The position numbers and the translations under genes are program-made. From positions 31,723,782 to 31,787,781 of the forward strand of contig NC_091312.1 in NCBI RefSeq assembly GCF_038502225.1: DNA of 64,000 bases, read 5' to 3'. The notes under the pieces are model-generated. The model saw only the letters and a program-made list of their open reading frames with translations. It was not told the origin of the DNA and made no database searches. Shown in pieces: positions 45,216 to 55,288 of the stretch (its first letter is position 1; every line of letters begins with the position of its first letter). The DNA is from Cherax quadricarinatus. Lineage: Eukaryota > Arthropoda > Malacostraca > Decapoda > Parastacidae.

Positions 45216-46059
45216 TAAAAACTGTTGTGAATGATTATTTTACAAAGATTATAAACATTTACGAAAAAGATTGTTTCTCAACATTTTTAAAATCACTCAC
45301 CTAACAGACTACTTTTCACGAATTTATTCTTATTTTTTCTTGGTTAATATTTTTTTTAATGATGCATCTTACAAATTATTTTGTTGCACCCTCTTCCAGC
45401 AGTGGTATTGCTCATCCATTAGGCTAACTAGCAATTCAGTATTATATGTAGTTTGTAGTCAGAAGTAGATATGACCCACTACAGTATACAGTAGAACCCC
45501 GGATTTTGTCCTTAATCCATTCCAGAAGGTCGGTCTAAATCGGAAACGAACGAAAACCAAAGCAAGATTTCCCATAAGAAATAATGTATATACAATTAAT
45601 CTGTTCCAGACACCCAAAAATATTAGCAAAAAAATACATTTTTTAAAGAATAACTATAGTTTTACATACAGAAAACACTGAGAACGAAATATAAATGACT
45701 AATGAAATGGATAAATGAACATTTAACATCACACTTACCTTTATTGAAGACTCTTGTTGGGGTATGGATGGCGAGAAGGTGAGAGGGAGGAGAGGTTATC
45801 TTTACCACCATCACTACCAGAGGTAGTGACCGTGGTAGAGGTTATTGTTTGGAAGGGAAATCCCCCTCCATAAGGACTTCAGGTATCAAAGCCCTATCCG
45901 GGGTTACGTCCCTTCTTTGTCTTTTACTGGCACTGGACCCCTGTTGCACTAAAAATCCGTCCAGAGAGCTCTGTTTCTGGCATCTCTTTAAGATTTGCCT
46001 AAAATGGGGCAAGGTATTGTCACTGTACATGTTGCAGGTACGGCTTGTATCAGCTTAGT

Positions 46060-47430
46060 CAGGGTGATATTTTTCCACAAAAGTTTGCACCTCATTCCAC
46101 TTTGCACAAATGTCCCTAATCACTGAAGAAGGTACCTTCTTGCCTCTCTCTTCTTCCTCCTCCTCTGAAGCAATTTCCTCAGCTGTGGTCTGTTGCTGTT
46201 CCAGTTGAGGGCCTTGTAGCTCTTCAGTGGTTAGCTCTTCTCTGTGGTCCTCCACCAACTCTTGCACATCCTGGCCACTCACATCCAACCCCATGGATTT
46301 CCCCAAAGACAGTAGATTCCACAATAAGCGTAGAGTCGACAGGGTCAGCCTCAAACCCTTCAAAATCTTTGTCGAGGACACATTCTGGCCACAATTTTCT
46401 CCAAGCAGAGTTCAAAGTCCTGGAAGTCACTCCCTGTCAAGCCTTACCTATAAGGCTTGTGCAGTGGAGGATCTTGAAGTGATTCCTCCGGACCGCTCTT
46501 AGGGTCAGTTCAGTGTCCGAGGTTACTTCAAAGCACTTTTGAAACATTGCTTTCATGTAGAGTTTTTGAAGTTAGAAATGACCTGCTGGTCCATGGGCCG
46601 GATGAGAGGAGTGGTGTTAGCAGGCAAGAACTTCACTGTTATAAAACTGAAGTCCCTAAACAATTGGTCTTCCAAGTCTGGAGGATATGCAGGAGCATTG
46701 TCCAGTACCAGGAGGTATTTGAATGGCAATTTATTTTCCAGGAGGTATTTTTTGAACAATTGTTGAGGTTTGAATTGTTTAGCTTCTATGTATCCCTTGA
46801 ATTCTTGAACGTATTTTTCAGCCGCATATTTGTCAGAACTTGCCTTACCATAAATAACAAAAAAGGCACAATACCGTGACTGGAACGATACACAAATAAC
46901 CCGCACATAAAAGAGAGAAGCTTACGACAACGTTTCGGTCCGACTTGGACCATTGACTTTGTCTATGGTCCAAGTCGGATCGAAACGTCGTCGTAAGCTT
47001 CTCTCTTTTATGTGCGGGTTATTTGTGTATTGCCTTACCATGCCTGACCACACTGTGTATGCCACTACACTTCTTGAATCTGTCAAACCAGCCTCTACTG
47101 GCCTTAAATTCACTAACAGCAGCACTCATTCCAGGCATTTTCTTTACGAGATTCGCATGCCTTGCCTGTACGCAAATGATCGACTCCACAACACTATCTT
47201 CCACTGTTTTTCGTTGATCCAGACCAACAACAATGTCTCCACATCTTCGATTGTTTGTGATCTCTGTTTTGTTAGCATATTTACCCATTTCACAACATCA
47301 GCTTCCTTGATTTCTACTTTCTTTGCCAGGATGGAACTGATTGTTGATTTGGACTTGCCATACATCCTAACCAGCTTGACTACACGTACGCCACTTTTGT
47401 ATTTTTCTTCAATCTCTTGAATTCTATCAT
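46060..47430 (-). pseudogene. Tigger-like transposase, internally deleted and disrupted
   Basis: From 47430 downward on the minus strand: a psq-type helix-turn-helix (EEKYKSGVRVVKLVRMYGK then KSTISSILAKK), a CENP-B-type HTH (VWINEKQ, then VSEFKASRGWFDRFKKCSGI), and after the hairpin insertion KYLLENKLPFKYLLVLDNAP with LPANTTPLIRPMDQQVI. The last two are the second DDE block (DNAP) and its follow-up. The segment that should hold the first catalytic Asp is missing between FKPQQ and LFKKYLL, so the protein cannot be catalytic. Frames shift several times. The C-terminal acidic part (46055-46430) is also broken. Confidence 0.85.
46852..47029. mobile_element. 178-bp foldback unit in the Tigger transposase, 12-bp target duplication
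   Basis: Arms at about 46888-46958 and 46966-47029 are reverse complements, containing GTCCGACTTGGACC, CGAAACGT, and ACACAAATAACCCGCACATA. TTGCCTTACCAT flanks the unit at 46840-46851 and 47030-47041. Removing one copy and the unit restores VVRHGKAS-SDKYAAEKY of the transposase. Each arm carries a stem GGTCC-AAGTC-GGACC or GGATC followed by GAAACGT, the right half of the hammerhead-like motif; the left core half is degenerate. Confidence 0.88.
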
Positions 47431-47743
47431 GTTTCTCATCTTCTTTACCATAGGGCTGGCACTAGGAACTTTCTTTGGGCCCATGGTGGCTTATTTCGCA
47501 GTTGCAGTCAATAAACAAGCACAACAAACAATGGATTGTTACGAATTGTTTCAGATGAATGCTCACTCAACCAGTGACAGAGCCAGACTGAGACATGTAC
47601 GCATGAGTGGCAGCATCCCGGGACGGGTCTGATATGGATGATTTCCCAGACGAGGTACGAAATGGAACAAAATTTTGCTGAAAAAAGTGGTTGAAATCCG
47701 AATTGTACAATATCCAGTGTGGACAAAATCCGGGATTCCACTG

Positions 47744-48199
47744 TATAGTGTTTGGAAATAAAGCTAAAAGTCTTTAATTAAACAAAGAAAAGATAATACA
47801 CAGCCGGGCTGTGGCTCGTACATTGGATTGCGTGTAGCCAGCAGTAACAGCCTGGTTGATCAGGCTCTGATCCACCATGAGGCCTGGTCACAGACTGGGC
47901 CGGGGGGGGGGTTGACCCCCGGAACTCTCTCCAGGTAAACTCCAGGTATTTATTCTGGCAACAAACTTCAAATTTAACAAGCAAATTCAGCACATATCTA
48001 AGAAAATTTTCAAAAAAGTAAGCATTCTTCTTAGAATATACTATTACCTCACATATGGCATATGTGCATGGGATTTACAAGAGCAAATCTAAAATCAACC
48101 ATAACCTAACAAGTCTGCTATCAAAACAATTAGCAGTCAGATTCCAGACAATGCCCTCCTCTGCTATTCAGAGATTTGATCTTAATCTACTAAGTACAC
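47744..48199. other. No gene; NLR-2 scrap and unique DNA
   Basis: Contains the NLR-2 fragment 47800-47955 and AT-rich sequence. Confidence 0.4.
47800..47955 (+). repeat. NLR-2 3' end fragment
   Basis: CAGCCGGGCTGTGGCTCGTAC to the tail CCAGGTAAACTCCAGGTA. Same terminus as 32055-32210 and, inverted, 51271-51425. It contains a run of nine or more G at about 47902. Confidence 0.9.
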
Positions 48200-49440
48200 A
48201 CCATGCACATGTACATATATAAAGTTGTTGAGAAGATTATCAAGAGTGGTGGAGCACCTAGAAAGAAGTGGGTTCGTACATGGAAACTACTGGAGTTCTA
48301 CGACAATGTAACAAAGGTATGACAGAAGAAAAAGTGATGGATAGATTGCATTTTCTTTGACTGTAAGAAAGCTTTGGACACAGTACCACACAAGAGACTG
48401 GAATAAAAGCTAGAGGATCAGGCAGGGATAACAGATAAAGCACTAAATGGATCAGGAAATATCTGACAGGAAGGAAACAGTGAGTGATTGTACGTGACAA
48501 GGTCTCGAAGTGGGTGCATATGATGAATAAGGTTCCACAAAGATCAGTTCCAGGGCTAGTGCTGTTTCTTGTATACATGAATGACATGACAGAAGAGATA
48601 GAGTCAGATGTATCCCTGTTCACAGACTATGTGAAACTAATGAGAATACAAATGGACGAGGACCTAGAAAGGCTACAAAAAGATCTGGATATATGGATCT
48701 GACAAATGGCTCTTAGAGTTTAATCCCACCATGTACAAATTTATGAAGCTTGGGGAAGAACAAAGAAGACTGCAGACAGAGTACATGCTTGGGGAGCAAA
48801 GGCTGCATACCTCACTCGATAAGGACCGTGGGGTGAATATTATAACAAGCATATCCTCTGAGGCTCACATCAACCAAATAACTGTTGCAGCACATGTGTA
48901 TCTGGAAAATATATGAATAACATTTCGACATCTAAGTAAAGAGCCATTCATGACTCTGTACATCATGTACATCAGGCCCATATTGGAGTATGCAGCACCG
49001 GTATGGAGCCCATACCTGGCCAAGCACATCAAGAAATTAGAGAAAATGCAGAGGTTTGCAACAAGACTAATCCTGGAGCTAATGGGGAGTTCCTATGAGG
49101 AGAAGATAAGGGAACTCAATCTGATGATGCTGGAGGACAGGACGACTAAGGGGAACATGATAATGGCATGCAAAATACTGAGAAGAATTGACAACGTGAA
49201 CAGGGATAGAATGTTTCAGAAATGGGAAATAGGAACAAGAAGGCACAACTGGAAGTTGAAAACTCAGATGAGTCATAGGAATGTATGGAAATATTTCGTC
49301 AGCCTTAGAGTTGCCAGGAAGTGGGAAAATCTATACATAACTTTAGGAAGAGATATGAAAGTCTCTTAAAGCTGGAAGTACGTGGACCAAGTAGCGTCCA
49401 GGAAAGAGGCGGAGCCAGATGTGTCTTGACCCCTGCAGCC
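48200..49440 (+). pseudogene. Decayed non-LTR retrotransposon, third family
   Basis: Plus-strand RT and C-terminal scraps: VPQRSVPGLVLFLVYMNDM with SLFTDYVKLM (the catalytic FADD has become FTDY), ERLQKDLDIW, then an open C-terminal part at 48950-49369 with LYIMYIRPILEYAAPVWSPYL, MQRFATRLI and MFQKWEIGTRRHNWKLKTQM. It ends with a CTTGACCCCTGCAGCC tail that passes directly into the 23-bp minisatellite. A related 3' piece is at 61815-62129. Confidence 0.85.
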
Positions 49441-50541
49441 CACCACCACCGAACTCCCACACCCAATACCTAACCCCCAGACCCACCACCACCCAACCCC
49501 TAAACCAACAACCACCAAACTGCCACACCCACCACAACCCAAACCCACCACCACTCAACCCCCACACCCAAAACCAACCAATCTCGACACCCACCACCAC
49601 CACCACCCAACCATCACACCAACCACCACCCAACCCCAACACCCACCACCAACCAACCCCCACACCTACCACCAGCTAACCTCTACACCCACCACCACCC
49701 AACCCCCACACACACCACCACCACGCAGCCCCCACACCTAGCACCATCCAACCCCTAAACCCACCACCACCCAACACACTCACCACCACGCAGCCCCCAC
49801 ACCCACCACCACCCAACACCTCCACCCAACAACTCCACCCATCACCACCCAACCCCCGACACCCACCACCACCCAACCCCTAACCCACCACCACCACCCA
49901 ACCCCCACACCCACCACCAGCCAACCCCAACACCCCCACCACACAACCCCCACAGACACCACCCAACTCCCACAGATACCACCCAACCCCCACAGACACC
50001 ACCCAACCCCCATAGACACTACCCAGTCCCCACACCCACCACCACCCAACCCCCACACCCACCACCACCCAACCCCCACACCCACCACCACCCAACCCCC
50101 ACACCCACCACCACCCAACCGCCACACCCACCACCACCCAAGCCCCACACCCACCACCACCCAACCCCCACACTCACCACCACCCAACTCCCACACTCAC
50201 CACCACCCAAACCCCACACCCACAACCACCCAACCCCCACACCCACAACCACCCAACCCCTACACCCACCTCAAACCAATCCCTAAACCCACCACCACCC
50301 ATCCCCTACACCCACAACCGCCCAACCCCCACACACACCACCACCCACCCCCCCACACCTACCACCACCCACAACCACCCAACCCCTACACCCACCACCA
50401 ACCAACCCCCACACTCACCACCATTCAACCCCCCACACACACCACCACCCAACCTTCACACCCACCACCACCCAACCCCTATACCCACCAACACCCAACC
50501 CCCACACCCACCACCATCCAAGCCCTGCACCCACCCACCAC
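49441..50541. repeat. 23-bp minisatellite, left block
   Basis: Unit is CCCAACCCCCACACCCACCA plus CCA, in about 45 variant copies. It continues after LTR-A copy 2 at 57004. The minus strand is G-rich (GGTGGTGGGTGTGGGGGTTGGG) and gives false Gly/Val/Trp-rich frames. Confidence 0.95.
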
Positions 50542-50856
50542 TGTTTTATGAGATTATTTGGTGAATTGAAAGCGGGGTGTGAATTATAAACGTCTTCGGA
50601 GGCTTCTTACTATATTTGCAAAGTCGTGGTGGGTACACAGGCGTGTGTGTTGTGCCCATGGCCCAGGAGGGCCATCCCACAAAAGGGAGAACTAGTAGGC
50701 CTTCTGTCTTGCTGCTAGGCCGCTGTGAGAGTGAGTGTGGGCCCAGCATCCCACAGACCTGGAGCAGGCCCAGAGGGCAGCACCTTAGTGTGTGAAATAT
50801 GAACTAAGCTGGCAGACAACATAGGCTGTCTGTGCAGACAGTACAGGCTGTCTACA
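50542..50856. repeat. LTR-A copy 2 left LTR
   Basis: 315 bp, starts TGTTTTATGAG, ends GGCTGTCTACA. It is about 20 bp longer than the right LTR because a CTGTCTGTGCAGACAGTACAGG segment is duplicated near its end. Confidence 0.8.
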
Positions 50857-51307
50857 TCCGCTCAGCCACCTACCTCGCGTCGTCCCGACACAACAATACT
50901 GGTGGTAAAAAAAACTCGGTCTCTCTCTCGTAGGAACAGGGCACAGAACACAAAATAAAAAACATATATATATACATATGGACATGGAAAAAAAATTCCT
51001 ACAGGGAGGGAAGAAAAAAACATGTGGGGTGTGCTAAACATCGTGGTCAAAGGCAGTGAGCGTCGAAGGGCATCACTTCATGCCTTCACGCGTCTGGACA
51101 GATACTGCAACACAGGAGACATTGCTGTGGCTGAGCTGTGACGTAACGGGGTACGGTCTCCTCTGGAATGGTGAAGCAGTCATCGTAGGAGTCACTGCAG
51201 GTTTTCACTCAACCTGGGGCACGACATGCTGGTGCCCTCGAGTGAGGCATCGTCAAAACTCGGCAACTGGAGTTTACCTGGAGTTTACCTGGAGAGAGTT
51301 CCGGGGG

Positions 51308-54300
51308 TCAACGCCCCCGCGGCCCGGTCTGAGACCAGGCTTCCTGGTGGATCAGAGCCTGATCAACCAGGCTGTTGCTGCTGGCTGCACGCAAACCAAC
51401 ATACGAGCCACAGCCCGGCTGATCCGGAACTGACTTTAGGTGCTTGTCCAGTGCCAGCTTGAAGACTGCCAGGGGTCTGTTGGTAATCCCCCTTATGTGT
51501 GCTGGGAGGCAGTTGAACAGTCTCGGGCCCCTGACACTTATTGTATGGTCTCTTAACGTGCTAGTGACACCCCTGCTTTTCATTGGGGGGATGGTGCATC
51601 GTCTGCCAAGTCTTTTGCTTTCGTAGTGGGTGATTTTCATGTGCAAGTTCGGTACTAGTCCCTCTAGGATTTTCCAGGTGTATATAATCATGTATCTCTC
51701 CCTCCTGCGTTCCAGGGAATACAGGTTTAGGAACCTCAAGCGCTCCCAATAATTGAGGTGTTTTATCTCCGTTATGCGCGCCGTGAAAGTTCTCTGTACA
51801 TTTTCTAGGTCGGCAATTTCACCTGCCTTGAAAGGTGCTGTTAGTGTGCAGCAATATTCCAGCCTAGATAGAACAAGTGACCTGAAGAGTGTCATCATGG
51901 GCTTGGCCTCCCTAGTTTTGAAGGTTCTCATTATCCATCCTGTCATTTTTCTAGCAGATGCGATTGATACAGTGTTATGGTCCTTGAAGGTGAGATCCTC
52001 CGACATGATCACTCCCAGGTCTTTGACGTTGGTGTTTCGCTCTATTTTGTGGCCAGAATTTGTTTTGTACTCTGATGAAGATTTAATTTCCTCATGTTTA
52101 CCATATCTGAGTAATTGAAATTTCTCATCGTTGAACTTCATATTGTTTTCTGCAGCCCACTGAAAGATTTGGTTGATGTCTGCCTGGAGCTTTGCAGTGT
52201 CTGCAATGGAAGACACTGTCATGCAGATTCGGGTGTCATCTGCAAAGGAAGACACGGTGCTGTGGCTGACATCCTTGTCTATGTCGGATATAAGGATGAG
52301 GAACAAGATGGGAGCGAGTACTGTGCCTTGTGGAACAGAGCTTTTCACCGTAGCTGCCTCGGACTTTACTCTGTTGACGACTACTCTCTGTGTTCTGTTA
52401 GTGAGGAAATTATAGATCCATCGACCGACTTTTCCTGTTATTCCTTTAGCACGCATTTTGTGCGCTATTACGCCATGGTCACACTTGTCGAAGGCTTTTG
52501 CAAAGTCTGTATATATTACATCTGCATTCTTTTTGTCTTCTAGTGCATTTAGGACCTTGTCGTAGTGGTCCAATAGTTGAGACAGACAGGAGCGACCTGT
52601 TCTAAACCCATGTTGCCCTGGGTTGTGTAACTGATGGGTTTCTAGATGCGTGGTGATCTTGCTTCTTAGGACCCTTTCAAAGATTTTTATGATATGGGAT
52701 GTTAGTGCTATTGGTCTGTAGTTCTTTGCTGTTGCTTTACTGCCCCCTTTGTGGAGTGGGGCTATGTCTGTTGTTTTTAGTAACTGTGGGACGACCCCCG
52801 TGTCCATGCTCCCTCTCCACAGGATGGAAAAGGCTCGTGATAGGGGCTTCTTGCAGTTCTTGATGAACACAGAGTTCCATGAGTCTGGCCCTGGGGCAGA
52901 GTGCATGGGCATGTCATTTATCGCCTGTTCGAAGTCATTTGGCGTCAGGATAACATCGGATAGGCTTGTGTTAATCAAATTTTGTGGCTCTCTCATAAAA
53001 AATTCATTTTGATCTTCGACTCTCAGTCTGGTTAGCGGCTTGCTAAAAACTGAGTCATATTGGGACTTGAGTAGCTCACTCATTTCCTTGTTGTCATCTG
53101 TGTAGGACCCATCTTGTTTAAGTAGGGGCCCAATACTGGACGTTGTTCTCGATTTTGATTTGGCATAGGAGAAGAAATACTTTGGGTTTCTTTCGATTTC
53201 ATTTATGGCTTTTAGTTCTTCCCGCGATTCCTGACTCCTAAAGGATTCTTTTAGCTTAAGTTTGATGCTTGGTATTTCTCTGACCAGTGTCTCCCTACGC
53301 ATTTCAGATATATTGACCTCTTTTAGCCGCTCTGTTATTCTTTTCCGTCGCCTGTAAAGGGAGCGCCTGTCTCTTTCTGTTTTACATCTACTCCTCCTTT
53401 TTCTTAGAGGAATAAGCCTTGTGCATACATCGAGTGCTACCGAGTTAATCTGTTCTAGGCATAAGTTGGGGTCTGTGTTGCTTAGTATATCTTCCCAGCT
53501 TATATCGGTTAGGACTTGGTTTACTTGGTCCCACTTTATGTTTTTGTTATTGAAGTTGAATTTGGTGAATGCTCCCTCGTGACTAATCTCATTATGTCGG
53601 TCTGGGGCTCCGCGCATACATGACTGAACCTCAATTATGTTGTGATCTGAGTATATTGTTTTTGATATGGTGACATTTCTTATCAGATCATCATTGTTAG
53701 TGAAGATGAGGTCTAGTGTATTCTCCAGTCTAGTAGGCTCTATTATTTGCTGGTTTAAATTGAATTTTGTGCAGAGATTTAAAAGCTCGCGTGAGTGTGA
53801 GTTTTCATCAGAGCTGCCTCCTGGTGTTATTACTGCAACAATATTATTTGCTATATTCCTCCATTTTAGGTGCCTTAAGTTGAAATCCCCCAGGAGCAAG
53901 ATGTTGGGTGCAGGAGCTGGAAGGTTTTCCAGACAGTGGTCAATTTTTAACAGCTGTTCCTGGAATTGCTGGGATGTTGCATCCGGAGGCTTGTAGACTA
54001 TCACAATGACTAGGTTTTGGTTCTCGACCTTTACTGCTGAAACTTCCACTACATCATTTGAGGCATTTAGCAGTTCTGTGCAAACAAGTGACTCTGCAAT
54101 GTACAGGCCAACCCCCCCCTTTTGCCTGTTCACTCTGTCACATCTGTATAGGTTGTAACCTGGGATCCATATTTCGTTGTCCAAGTGATCCTTTATGTGG
54201 GTCTCAGTGAAAGCCGCGAACATTGCCTTTGCCTCTGCAAGCAGTCCACGGATGAAAGGTATTTTGTTGTTTGTTGCTGGCTTTAGACCCTGTATATTTG

Positions 54301-54400
54301 CAAAGAAGAATGTTATCGGACTGGTGGTATTGTTGGTACTGGGGGGGGATTTTTTTTCCGGCATTAGTATCTGTATCTGTTGGTTTGGAGTGGAGGCCAT
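51308..54400 (-). CDS. NLR-2 ORF2: APE endonuclease and reverse transcriptase, about 1030 aa
   Basis: Single uninterrupted frame. The first ATG (54400, MASTPNQQ) is preferred to a GTG 15 nt upstream. The endonuclease occupies about residues 25-260: FFANIQGLKP, AAFTETHI with the catalytic Glu, LLLGDFNLRHLKW and IYSDHNII. The RT lies at about 510-800: PLHKGGSKATAKNYRPIALT, HGFRTGRSCLSQL, VIYTDFAKAFDKCDH, SVPQGTVLAPILF and SSFADDTRIC. The C-terminal tail ends in DQPGCGSYVGLRAASSNS and a Gly/Arg-rich close. All expected catalytic residues are present, so this protein may be functional. It nicks DNA and primes reverse transcription of the element RNA. It overlaps ORF1 by about 37 nt in another frame. 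Confidence 0.93.
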   Translation of the reverse strand: MASTPNQQIQILMPEKKSPPSTNNTTSPITFFFANIQGLKPATNNKIPFIRGLLAEAKAMFAAFTETHIKDHLDNEIWIPGYNLYRCDRVNRQKGGVGLYIAESLVCTELLNASNDVVEVSAVKVENQNLVIVIVYKPPDATSQQFQEQLLKIDHCLENLPAPAPNILLLGDFNLRHLKWRNIANNIVAVITPGGSSDENSHSRELLNLCTKFNLNQQIIEPTRLENTLDLIFTNNDDLIRNVTISKTIYSDHNIIEVQSCMRGAPDRHNEISHEGAFTKFNFNNKNIKWDQVNQVLTDISWEDILSNTDPNLCLEQINSVALDVCTRLIPLRKRRSRCKTERDRRSLYRRRKRITERLKEVNISEMRRETLVREIPSIKLKLKESFRSQESREELKAINEIERNPKYFFSYAKSKSRTTSSIGPLLKQDGSYTDDNKEMSELLKSQYDSVFSKPLTRLRVEDQNEFFMREPQNLINTSLSDVILTPNDFEQAINDMPMHSAPGPDSWNSVFIKNCKKPLSRAFSILWRGSMDTGVVPQLLKTTDIAPLHKGGSKATAKNYRPIALTSHIIKIFERVLRSKITTHLETHQLHNPGQHGFRTGRSCLSQLLDHYDKVLNALEDKKNADVIYTDFAKAFDKCDHGVIAHKMRAKGITGKVGRWIYNFLTNRTQRVVVNRVKSEAATVKSSVPQGTVLAPILFLILISDIDKDVSHSTVSSFADDTRICMTVSSIADTAKLQADINQIFQWAAENNMKFNDEKFQLLRYGKHEEIKSSSEYKTNSGHKIERNTNVKDLGVIMSEDLTFKDHNTVSIASARKMTGWIMRTFKTREAKPMMTLFRSLVLSRLEYCCTLTAPFKAGEIADLENVQRTFTARITEIKHLNYWERLRFLNLYSLERRRERYMIIYTWKILEGLVPNLHMKITHYESKRLGRRCTIPPMKSRGVTSTLRDHTISVRGPRLFNCLPAHIRGITNRPLAVFKLALDKHLKSVPDQPGCGSYVGLRAASSNSLVDQALIHQEAWSQTGPRGR

Positions 54401-55288
54401 CGACTGTGGTTCCACTCCAGGAATGACTGGATTTGGTGTACGATTTCTGCCATTTCCTGCCAGTTTTTTTTCCTTCCTGGCACTAAAAAACCTCTCCCTC
54501 TTGAGTGGCTGTGGCTACCCAGGTTTTCCCATGGCCTGGATGTTTTGTATCTTTTTGTCCCCTTTAGATGGTATGCCTGGCAATTTAAGTTATAGCACAG
54601 TCTTTCCTGTACTGAAGAGGTACACAGTTCAGGGTGAAAAAGCTTACAGGAAGGGAGTTTGCATTTTCCTGTTGTCATATGGGCATGGCATTTCCTAGGG
54701 TGGTCATAGTTGCACGTCCCATCTGTTTTTCCAGATTTCCCATGCCAGCAGATACCGAGTGCATAGTATGTGCACAGGCTTGGTTTCCGTTTGCCTTGGG
54801 TTTCTGTGACTGTATTCCCTGTTGGTGCATGTTTCCCTGTCTTACTTCTATCCTCCCTAGCACCAACAATGGAGCTCCCACCATTTGTTTTTGGTAATAT
54901 ATCCTCACTATTGCTAGTGGAGTCCTCTTGTTTGCTATTTCCTGCGGTATTTCTAGTTTGCAATATTGGTTTTATCTTATCTTTGACTACACTTGTTTCC
55001 CTACTATGGCTCCTGTCCCCTATGCGGTCATTCATATGTATTCCTTCCTGCGTATAATTCCCGACTACCTGGACAAAATCTCCAGCTTCACCATTACTGT
55101 CTCCCAGGACAGCATCTCCAGCTTCCCCATTACTGTCTCCCAGGACAGCATCTCCAGCTTCACCATTACTGTCTCCCAGGACAGCACCTCCAGCTTCACC
55201 ATTACTGTCTCCCAGGACAGCACCTCCAGCTTCCCCATTACTGTCTCCCAGGACAGCACTATCAGCCCCCCATTTACTGACTACCAAT
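54364..55288 (-). CDS. NLR-2 ORF1 (partial): 12-aa repeats and three CCCH zinc fingers
   Basis: Open from the 5' edge of the element with no upstream ATG, so either 5'-truncated or using an internal start (an in-frame Met lies near 55040). The N-terminal part is five to six repeats of a GDSNGEAGxAVL unit, then a low-complexity stretch. Around the middle come three Cys-Cys-Cys-His fingers: CTYYALGICW...CNYDH, CHAHMTTGKC...CKLFH and CTSSVQERLC...CQAYH (the last two spaced C-x8-C-x4-C-x3-H). The C terminus is basic and Ser/Arg/His-rich. CCCH fingers bind RNA in other proteins, so a role in coating element RNA is likely; this is inference. Confidence 0.8.
55068..55262. repeat. 36-bp coding tandem repeat in NLR-2 ORF1
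   Basis: Five copies of a unit containing ACTGTCTCCCAGGACAGCA, in frame (12 codons), encoding the ORF1 N-terminal repeats. Confidence 0.9.

Larger units (their letters stand above)
45489..47743 (-). mobile_element. Tigger/pogo-like DNA transposon with TIRs and TA duplication
   Basis: The left end CAGTAGAACCCCGGATTTT (45489) and the right end, read in reverse, CAGTGGAATCCCGGATTTT (47743) are about 23-bp terminal inverted repeats. TA borders both sides (45487-45488, 47744-47745). Length is 2255 bp including a 178-bp hairpin insertion (46852-47029). TIR sequence, TA target and transposase type agree on the pogo/Tigger group. Confidence 0.92.
51271..55288 (-). mobile_element. NLR-2 non-LTR retrotransposon, long copy
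   Basis: About 4 kb on the minus strand: ORF1 (open from the 5' end), ORF2 overlapping it, and a 3' end with CCAGGTAAACT repeats. It interrupts LTR-A between AACTCGGCAACTGG and ACTTCTGGCAAG; about 5 bp of target seem lost and no target duplication is visible. Related 3' ends are at 29768, 32212 and 47955. CR1/L2 group by layout; the exact clade is uncertain. Confidence 0.9.

Noticed and set aside
52115..52543. 142-codon plus-strand frame opposite NLR-2 RT
   Set aside because: Antisense shadow of a strongly coding frame with conserved RT motifs.
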